Shown: one piece after another, positions 58,424 through 64,000 of the stretch
How the letters are laid out: each line of letters starts with the position of its first letter
Numbering within the stretch: the first letter of the stretch is position 1
Assembly (NCBI GenBank): GCA_964649745.1
Contig: CAZYQI010000017.1
Span: forward strand, 1 to 64,000
DNA length: 64,000 bases
Direction of reading: 5' to 3'
Source of the DNA: CAZEHS01 sp964649745
GTDB lineage: Bacteria; Bacillota; Clostridia; Peptostreptococcales; Acidaminobacteraceae
Translations under genes and position numbers: made by a program
Notes under the pieces: model-generated
Told to the model about the DNA's origin: nothing
Database searches by the model: none
Seen by the model: only the letters and a program-made list of their open reading frames with translations

Positions 58424-59036
58424 GTGTGATCTGGTGATGACCGCCGGGCGGAAGGATCAGTTTCCGGCGGAGGATCTTCCGGAATTCGCCTTTGCAGGAC
58501 GCTCCAATGTGGGAAAGAGCTCCCTTTTGAATATGCTGATGAACCGTAAAAGCTTTGCCAGGGTCAGTGCCACTCCGGGAAAAACCCGGACCATCAATTT
58601 CTATGAGCTCAATGAGGGCGCCCGCTTTGTGGACCTTCCCGGCTACGGCTATGCCAAGGTGGGTAAGAACATGCAAAGCTTCTGGAGCGGCCTCATCGAG
58701 CCCTACCTGATGGACAGGCAGAATCTGCTGGACGTGGTGCTGCTGGTGGATATCCGCCATGAGCCCACGGCTCAGGACATCCAGATGTACGAATGGATCC
58801 GGCATTACGGGTATCAGGGGATGGTGGTGGCCACCAAGCTGGACAAGATTCCCCGGTCCCAGGTGCAAAAGCAGCTGGCCATGATCCGAAAGACCTTGGG
58901 TGCCCCCGCTGATGGGTTTATCATGGCGGTGTCCTCCGAGGATCGCCGTGGCAAATACCAGTTGTGGGACGAATTCAACAGACGATTTGAAGAAGCAGGG
59001 CTGGCGGTGAGGTTTGAACGGCAGCAGGCGGAATAG
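58410..59036 (+). CDS. ysxC: ribosome biogenesis GTPase YsxC/EngB
   Basis: 208 residues. GTPase motifs: GRSNVGKSS (G1), GKTRTINFY (G2), DLPGYGYAKV (G3), TKLDKI (G4) and AVSSED (G5). It is needed for large-subunit assembly. ATG at 58410 lies within the end of lon with GGGAG upstream; the usual lon-ysxC pairing in Firmicutes fits. Confidence 0.95.
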   Translation: MKISKCDLVMTAGRKDQFPAEDLPEFAFAGRSNVGKSSLLNMLMNRKSFARVSATPGKTRTINFYELNEGARFVDLPGYGYAKVGKNMQSFWSGLIEPYLMDRQNLLDVVLLVDIRHEPTAQDIQMYEWIRHYGYQGMVVATKLDKIPRSQVQKQLAMIRKTLGAPADGFIMAVSSEDRRGKYQLWDEFNRRFEEAGLAVRFERQQAE

Positions 59037-59114
59037 GAAAAGAAAGAGCCTGGGGTTGAGCGCCGCGCGTCAGATGCGGTGGACTCAGGGTTAAGACAAG
59101 GGGCCGAGATAGAG

Positions 59115-59190
59115 ATAGCCACGGGTAGCACGGATTTACACAGATGGGTTTCATCGGTGTTCATCGGCGCGATCCGTGGCTATTTTTTTA
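59115..59190 (+). terminator. repeat family A hairpin with U tract, likely ysxC terminator
   Basis: ATAGCCACGG at the left (59115) pairs with CCGTGGCTAT at the right (ending 59183), and more CACGGAT/ATCCGTG pairing lies between. Seven T's follow directly (59184-59190). So a copy of the interspersed repeat has the form of a complete intrinsic terminator. Confidence 0.7.
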
Positions 59191-59210
59191 ATCTGCTTTC
59201 GTCAGTCTGC

Positions 59211-59244
59211 ATCGTTTTTCATCGGTGTTCATCCGTGGCAACGG
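59211..59244. repeat. extra arm of repeat family A
   Basis: TTCATCGGTGTTCATCCGTGGC repeats the right arm wording of the hairpin at 59115-59190, giving a third arm at this locus, close to the end of the convergent DMT transporter gene. Confidence 0.55.
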
Positions 59245-59274
59245 GTTCAGGTTTTTAAACACTTAACGCGTTAC

Positions 59275-60156
59275 CTATGCCGCCCGTTCCTTCTTGCTGA
59301 AGAGGCTCTTGAAATCCAGCTCCGCTGCCAGCATTCCTCCCAGGATCAGGGCCGCCCCAACAAACCCCTGATGGGTCAGTACGTCACCGATCATGAGATA
59401 ACCGAAAATGGCGGCAAAAACAGGCTCACCGCTGTAAATAAGCGCAGTATGAGTGGCGGTGGTGTACTGCTGGGCAATGCTTTGTACAATAAATGCGCCG
59501 GCAGTACAGAAAATACTCAGCAGCAACACGTTGATCCAAACGGGTCCCGCCCCGGGAATGATGGGGGTTTCGACAATAAACGATGTGATCAGGCTGAGGA
59601 TACCAACAACACCAATCTGAAAAATTCCCAGCATGAGGGAATCGCAGCCGGCCGTGTAATGCCCCACGGCAATGATGTGAAGCGCAAAGGCAATGGCGGC
59701 GATCAGGGTGAGTAAATCACCGCTGTTAATGGTAAGACTGCCATCCAGGGTCAATAGTCCAAGCCCCAACAGCGCCATGGCCGATCCCGCCACAGCAGGG
59801 GTCTCCGGGCGTTTTTTCAAGAACATGGCGGTAATCAGGGGTACCAGCACAACCGAAAAACCGGTGATGAAGGCTGATTTTGATGTGGTGGTGAAATGCA
59901 GGCCAATGGTCTGAAGGGCATAACCGGTAAATAGGATTGTTCCAACAATTGCACTGGAAATCAGGGTTTTTCGGTTCAGGTTCTTCAGCCGTCCGGCAAA
60001 CAAAACGATACTGAGGGCGAAGGCGATAAGAAAGCGGATGGCAAGGAAATTGAAAGTCGGAAGATCTGCCAACGCATTCTTGGTAAGTATGAACGAGGCT
60101 CCCCAACCTACTGTGACAAATAACAGAGCAAGGTCGGCCTTCAGTTGTTTTTTCAT
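59275..60156 (-). CDS. DMT superfamily transporter (EamA domains)
   Basis: 293 residues with ten helices in two EamA repeats; WGASFILTKNAL near the start and YTTATHTALIYSGEPVFAAIFGYLMIG in the second repeat are typical. Substrate unknown; relatives export amino acids or metabolites. Convergent with ysxC, divergent from the following pair. Confidence 0.92.
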   Translation of the reverse strand: MKKQLKADLALLFVTVGWGASFILTKNALADLPTFNFLAIRFLIAFALSIVLFAGRLKNLNRKTLISSAIVGTILFTGYALQTIGLHFTTTSKSAFITGFSVVLVPLITAMFLKKRPETPAVAGSAMALLGLGLLTLDGSLTINSGDLLTLIAAIAFALHIIAVGHYTAGCDSLMLGIFQIGVVGILSLITSFIVETPIIPGAGPVWINVLLLSIFCTAGAFIVQSIAQQYTTATHTALIYSGEPVFAAIFGYLMIGDVLTHQGFVGAALILGGMLAAELDFKSLFSKKERAA

Positions 60157-60185
60157 TAATTAACCTCCTGACAAATAATACGAAA

Positions 60186-60214
60186 AATATAGCATACGCT
60201 TAGAGGATTTGCAA
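60186..60214 (-). promoter_or_regulatory. promoter of the DMT transporter gene
   Basis: Minus strand TTGCAA (60214-60209), 17-bp spacer, TATATT (60191-60186), 30 bp before the start codon. Confidence 0.6.
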
Positions 60215-60309
60215 GGAACATACAGAACTATAGGTATTAGAATCCGTTTTTTTCGCAACCCATTACAAAGGGCGAAACCCTGTGAATCAATTCAGCATCT
60301 GAGGCCTTT

Positions 60310-61398
60310 ATGGACAATCGAAGGAAACACAAAACAAAGATCTTCGCCATCCTCCTAATCTGTCTGGTGACTGCGTTAGAAGGTATATTGGGAGCGCGTT
60401 TCTTTCATGGGGAAATGAGTCGGCAGATTGATGAAACCCTTAAAGCGCAAGCCGTACAAATAGTAAACGGATATAATATTTATGATGAGAACAGAACCAT
60501 CCGTATGGCTGGCATACAGGCGAATGCGTTGGAACTCAACCGGATCCACGGGGAGTTCATTTATAATGCACTTGCTCAGGCCCATAAGGAGCATATCGGC
60601 GGAACTATAGATGAGAGCCTTATAGAAGGCCGAGTTCGCGAAATACTGGCGAATTCTGAAGAGGTATTTCAGCTTAAATCTGTTTTTATACGGAATGCCT
60701 CATCCTATCGAAACCATCTGGATCAATTGATACAGGATACTGTCAGAAAGCCGGGCTATCGCTATGAATATCTGGCGAAATCCTCGTCAGAGCTTTTTCA
60801 CAACGGAACCCTGGATATTGTTTTTAGAGGCAATGATCAACTTCCCTGGAAAAGCTATGCCAAGGCGGTTTTTTATGAACCCCTGGACATGATTGTTATT
60901 TTTGAAGGGGTATCCGGTTATGAAGAAAATTCGGTTTCCCGCCTTGCCCGACATATTCAGAAGATCAACGAGCGAACGATTACCATGGCGGGTTCTACAG
61001 AGGATGTAATCATTGTACAGGAAAACGGCTACAGCCTCTATTCCGGTCAATTTGAAAAACGCAGTTCCAAGCGGGTGACCAGTCTGGCCTATCATGATCT
61101 TAGCCGAAAGGATCAATTCCCGGGGAATATCACCAATCTCAACGACACCTACAGAACTCTGCTGATTAAAAACCCTGAAGGCCAGATGCAGGAGCTGTAC
61201 GTTTACATCCTCTATGACGGCGCACATCACAACTACGTTCTGGTGGGGCGCAGAACTTCCGAAATAGCAGAACAGGAAACCCCGCTTATTCTCATGAGTA
61301 GGTTTGCTGCGTTTATTAATATTCTGGTTGTGAGCTTTATTGCCTGTTTGCTGATTTCACGCACCGATACCCTGAAAGAGGAGGGATCGATGCTATGA
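60310..61398 (+). CDS. membrane protein with large extracellular sensor-like region, first of a pair
   Basis: 362 residues. N-terminal helix (about 10-28), an external region of about 290 residues (helical then beta-rich), and a second helix (about 330-350: FINILVVSFIACLLIS) with only a 12-residue cytosolic tail. That is the shape of a Cache-type receptor, yet HAMP, kinase, cyclase and MCP domains are all missing. GAGG lies five bases before the ATG. It overlaps the next gene by 4 bp (ATGA). Confidence 0.72.
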   Translation: MDNRRKHKTKIFAILLICLVTALEGILGARFFHGEMSRQIDETLKAQAVQIVNGYNIYDENRTIRMAGIQANALELNRIHGEFIYNALAQAHKEHIGGTIDESLIEGRVREILANSEEVFQLKSVFIRNASSYRNHLDQLIQDTVRKPGYRYEYLAKSSSELFHNGTLDIVFRGNDQLPWKSYAKAVFYEPLDMIVIFEGVSGYEENSVSRLARHIQKINERTITMAGSTEDVIIVQENGYSLYSGQFEKRSSKRVTSLAYHDLSRKDQFPGNITNLNDTYRTLLIKNPEGQMQELYVYILYDGAHHNYVLVGRRTSEIAEQETPLILMSRFAAFINILVVSFIACLLISRTDTLKEEGSML

Positions 61399-62453
61399 CA
61401 AAACAAACAGTGAAATTTCTTACAGTGAGTTTCATCATTATGTTTCTTCTGTTCTTTTCCTTTGTGCACAGTGCTTTTCGACTTCAGATGTTCAAGCACA
61501 CGGTAAGCGATGAGCTTGAAGAAAAACTTAGGGTTGAAACGCTTAGTATGCAGGAAGAGTATGTGCGCATTCAAAGCGAAGCGAATATGGTAGCCGAAAG
61601 GATCCGAACGGGCAATCAGAGACGAAGCCAGCTTGTTGTGGAGCAGATTTACGGCCTTATCACTACCATTGAGAAAAAAGATGGCATTGTTGACACGCCG
61701 GAAGAGGTGGAGAGCCTTAAGAAAACCCTGACGGAGTATTATAACGGCACGGACCAGGGCTTCTGGATACTGGACTCAGAGAGCCGGGTTATCCTGGCGC
61801 CCCAGACCGGCAGTACCGATGTGGATCTCGGCAATGGGGAGATGTCGGCCGAATGGATCGGTAAAGGGGCCAGCGGTCCGGTGTTCTTAAAGGACGGTAT
61901 CCGGAAGTGGGACAATCCGGGATATGGAAAACAACTGAAGGCGCAGTCCTGGACCCTGGTGTCATTTCAACAGTGGGGATTATTAGAGAATAAAATTGAT
62001 GGGGTAGAATCTCTGCGAAAGATGAGGGCCGAGAATCTCATCAGCCAAATGGGGGCAATGGGCAGCGCGGGGGTAGTGGACTCTTCACTGAGGCTTAAAG
62101 AATACACGGTTATGCAGCTGAGGGATCATCCTGTGGACGACATTCATATTGAATCAGCCTTGCCGGTCTCTAAGCTGCTGTTTAACGGGGCCGACGGAAA
62201 ACACGAATATGTTCTCATCGACCCGGTTACAGGTAAAGGGAAATATCGGCACATGTATGTTTCGTACGATGAACTGACAAGGTCTCATTACTTTATTACC
62301 CGGGATATCCGGAGACTCTTCAATGGAATTGACCAGCGTTCATCCCCCATGCTGATGTACTTGGGAGCACTGACGGCTGTACTGATGATAGTGAATGTGG
62401 CGGTTTTGCTTTGGAGCTTGTATGGCCGTATGCGAACCGGTGATGGGGAATAA
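61395..62453 (+). CDS. membrane protein with large extracellular sensor-like region, second of the pair
   Basis: 352 residues with the same plan as the previous protein: N-terminal helix (about 8-26), external region (EEKLRVETLSMQEEYVRIQSEANMVAERI; then DQGFWILDSESRVILAPQTGS, a Cache/PAS-like strand set), and a helix near the C terminus (about 320-342: MYLGALTAVLMIVNVAVLLWSLY) with a ten-residue tail. No output domain. The two proteins probably form a complex and must pass their signal, if any, through another protein. Confidence 0.72.
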   Translation: MTKQTVKFLTVSFIIMFLLFFSFVHSAFRLQMFKHTVSDELEEKLRVETLSMQEEYVRIQSEANMVAERIRTGNQRRSQLVVEQIYGLITTIEKKDGIVDTPEEVESLKKTLTEYYNGTDQGFWILDSESRVILAPQTGSTDVDLGNGEMSAEWIGKGASGPVFLKDGIRKWDNPGYGKQLKAQSWTLVSFQQWGLLENKIDGVESLRKMRAENLISQMGAMGSAGVVDSSLRLKEYTVMQLRDHPVDDIHIESALPVSKLLFNGADGKHEYVLIDPVTGKGKYRHMYVSYDELTRSHYFITRDIRRLFNGIDQRSSPMLMYLGALTAVLMIVNVAVLLWSLYGRMRTGDGE

Positions 62454-62457
62454 AAGG

Positions 62458-62493
62458 AGAGGGGCTGTCTCAAAAAAATGAGATAGCCCCTCT
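62458..62493. terminator. bidirectional terminator
   Basis: AGAGGGGCTGTCTCA (62458-62472) pairs with TGAGATAGCCCCTCT (62479-62493). On the minus strand CCTTTTATT follows. It ends the membrane pair and the convergent cyclophilin gene. Confidence 0.85.
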
Positions 62494-62530
62494 TGTCAGA
62501 TTCTGTACACGGTCGTGTGGGTGTAATTTT

Positions 62531-63046
62531 CTATTTCTTCTCGATTGCACCGATCACGTAGTCGTTCAGCACAACCTCCATCTTTTCGATCTTAATCTCG
62601 CTGCGGGGTCTGTCGCTGTGATCCGTATCGACGGAAGCAATTTGGTTGACAATGTCCAGACCCTCTGTAACCTTTCCAAAGCCGGCGTACAATCCGTCCA
62701 GATGGGGGGATGGCTTATGCATGATGAAGAACTGGCTTCCGCCTGAATCCATGGATTGTGAACGGGCCATGGAAAGGACGCCTTCTGTGTGTTTAAGGTC
62801 ATTTTTGTGACCGTTCTTAGTGAACTCTCCCTTGATTTGATAACCGGGACCGCCCATGCCGGATCCTTGGGGACAGCCGCCCTGAATCATAAAGCCCTGG
62901 ATAACGCGGTGGAAGACAAGACCGTCGTAGTAGCCTTCGCTGGCCAGGGTCAGAAAGTTATTAACTGAAGTCGGTGCAATTTCGGGGTACAGCTCAGCCG
63001 TCATCGTACCATAACCGGCAACAGCTATTTTTACCTGTGGATTCAT
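62531..63046 (-). CDS. peptidyl-prolyl cis-trans isomerase (cyclophilin)
   Basis: 171 residues of one cyclophilin domain without signal peptide: YYDGLVFHRVIQGFMIQGG, GVLSMARSQSMDSGGSQFFIMH and HLDGLYAGFGKVTEG carry the active-site Arg, Phe, Met and Gln residues. It speeds prolyl isomerisation in the cytosol. ATG at 63046 has GGAGG upstream. Confidence 0.95.
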   Translation of the reverse strand: MNPQVKIAVAGYGTMTAELYPEIAPTSVNNFLTLASEGYYDGLVFHRVIQGFMIQGGCPQGSGMGGPGYQIKGEFTKNGHKNDLKHTEGVLSMARSQSMDSGGSQFFIMHKPSPHLDGLYAGFGKVTEGLDIVNQIASVDTDHSDRPRSEIKIEKMEVVLNDYVIGAIEKK

Positions 63047-63086
63047 GTGTAATACCTCCATTGTGTTTAAGTGGATTGACAATAGC

Positions 63087-63115
63087 ATATAAATTAACCT
63101 GTATCTATAGTACAA
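63087..63115 (-). promoter_or_regulatory. promoter of the cyclophilin gene
   Basis: Minus strand TTGTAC (63115-63110), 17-bp spacer, TTATAT (63092-63087). On the plus strand TTGACA (63076-63081) overlaps it and could be the -35 of the divergent binding protein gene, though its -10 (CTGTAT) is poor. Confidence 0.5.
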
Positions 63116-63184
63116 TACTAAGAGAGAAAAAGAAAACAGAAAGTTGAATAGAAGCCTGAATAAATGCTATTTAAAGGAGAAAAC

Positions 63185-64000
63185 ATGTATAAAATGCTGG
63201 GGATATTTATTAGCCTGACGCTTCTGTTTAGTGGTTGCGCCGCTCCGGTGGTACCGGTTGAGCCTGTTGCTCCGGACCAGCCGCCGGCACCGCTGAAGAT
63301 TGCCGTACTTAAGGGACCGACTGCCCTGGGTTTGTTGCCGCTGATCGAGCAGCCAAAGCTGGAAGATGGTACGGAACTATCCATAGAAGTGCTTCCCGCG
63401 CCGGATGTCCTCGTAGGACGCCTTGCCACCGGCGAATTGGATTTTGCAACGGTGCCAACCAATCTGGCGGCCAAGCTTTACAACAAGGGACAGGATTATA
63501 GGGTGATCGGGATGAATACATGGGGTTCCATGTATATTGTGGGGTCCAATCCATCGGTGAAATCCCTGGCCGATTTGAAAGGAAAAACCATCTACAGTAC
63601 CGGCAAAGGAACAACACCGGATATCCTGCTGAACTTCCTTCTGAAGAAACAGGGGATGGACCCCTCCGCCGACCTTACGGTGGATGCAACGCTACCGCCA
63701 ACGGAGCTGGCCCAGATGGCCGCTGCAGGCAAAGTGGAGCTGGCGCTGCTGCCGGAACCCTTCGTAACTATGGTCATGGGTAAGAATCCCAAGATGCAGA
63801 TCCTTTTGGATGTGAAAACCCTTTATCAAGAAGCCCTTGGTCAGCCGGATACGGATATTGCTCAAACCTGCCTGGTGGTTAAGGGTTCCCTGGTTAAAGA
63901 AAGACCCGAAGCGGTGAAGGCCTTCCTGGAGGCATACAAGAACTCTCTTGACAGCGTAAATGCAAAGCCCGGGGATGCAGGGGTTTTGGCTGAAAAGCAT
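63185..64000 (+). CDS. ABC transporter substrate-binding lipoprotein, partial
   Basis: 272 codons are present with no stop before the right edge. AAAGGAGA precedes the ATG. Lipoprotein signal with lipobox LFSGC (Cys18), Pro-rich spacer, then a NitT/TauT-type (SsuA-like) binding domain: KIAVLKGPTALGLLPLIEQ, GELDFATVPTNLAAKLYNKG, DLKGKTIYSTGKGTTPDILL and ELALLPEPFVTMV. Relatives bind sulfonates, nitrate, thiamine precursors and the like. The permease and ATPase genes should follow outside the window. Confidence 0.88.
   Translation, partial: MYKMLGIFISLTLLFSGCAAPVVPVEPVAPDQPPAPLKIAVLKGPTALGLLPLIEQPKLEDGTELSIEVLPAPDVLVGRLATGELDFATVPTNLAAKLYNKGQDYRVIGMNTWGSMYIVGSNPSVKSLADLKGKTIYSTGKGTTPDILLNFLLKKQGMDPSADLTVDATLPPTELAQMAAAGKVELALLPEPFVTMVMGKNPKMQILLDVKTLYQEALGQPDTDIAQTCLVVKGSLVKERPEAVKAFLEAYKNSLDSVNAKPGDAGVLAEKH

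Noticed and set aside
1..64000. CRISPR arrays, prophage genes, transposases
   Set aside because: No regularly spaced direct repeats and no integrase, capsid or transposase genes were seen.

Overview
The window comes from a low-to-mid GC (about half GC) Gram-positive anaerobe, most likely class Clostridia. Support comes from the strong GGAGG-type ribosome binding sites with frequent TTG/GTG starts, the lysine riboswitch ahead of lysA-lysC, YhaM and TypA, the tig-clpP-clpX-lon-ysxC order, stalk (copper amine oxidase N-terminal) domains on exported proteins, and a small ferredoxin-like sulfite reductase next to a DUF1858 protein. I cannot place the genus. No rRNA, tRNA or CRISPR array was seen.

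Layout. 1-53 is the very end of a group II intron (domain VI with its bulged A). 243-5600 holds an AIM24-family protein, a secreted transglutaminase-like protein, a secreted SH3/NlpC-P60 cell wall hydrolase and two unassigned proteins. 5741-11720 has an Lrp-type regulator, then an RND efflux pump, its lipoprotein adaptor and an RDD membrane protein. 11779-14660 is the lysine operon (lysA-aspartokinase, minus strand) under a lysine riboswitch with its terminator. 14860-24789 is a signalling island: CheY-CheA-CheW, a very large PAS hybrid kinase, a stand-alone receiver, and convergently a dual-receiver protein with a seven-helix hybrid kinase whose ATPase domain looks dead. No chemoreceptor or adaptation enzyme is present.

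24898-33375 carries housekeeping genes: YhaM, an MscS channel, PlsC, a DbpA-like DEAD helicase, an HD-GYP protein, a YkgJ-type cysteine cluster protein, a DUF2892 protein and TypA. 33531-37585 is a type IV pilus operon (pilC, minor-pilin-like genes, pilT) without pilB. 37586-37860 is packed with palindromic repeats. 37983-39522 is a small redox operon (sulfite-reductase-like, unknown, DUF1858) with a Crp/Fnr-like site placed about 41 bp before the likely transcription start. 39616-47276 is a disaccharide phosphorylase system: AraC regulator, binding protein, two permeases, GH65 phosphorylase and beta-phosphoglucomutase, with a near-perfect CcpA cre site at the start of the binding protein gene and no ATPase gene.

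47370-52475 holds a coiled-coil stalk protein, several small unassigned proteins, a GIY-YIG protein, RtcB and RecX. 52634-59036 is the protein quality control cluster tig, clpP, clpX, lon, ysxC. 59275-64000 has a DMT transporter, a tandem pair of membrane proteins with large extracellular regions but no output domain, a cyclophilin, and a lipoprotein binding protein that runs off the right edge.

Three families of interspersed palindromic repeats occur between genes; one copy doubles as the apparent terminator of ysxC.
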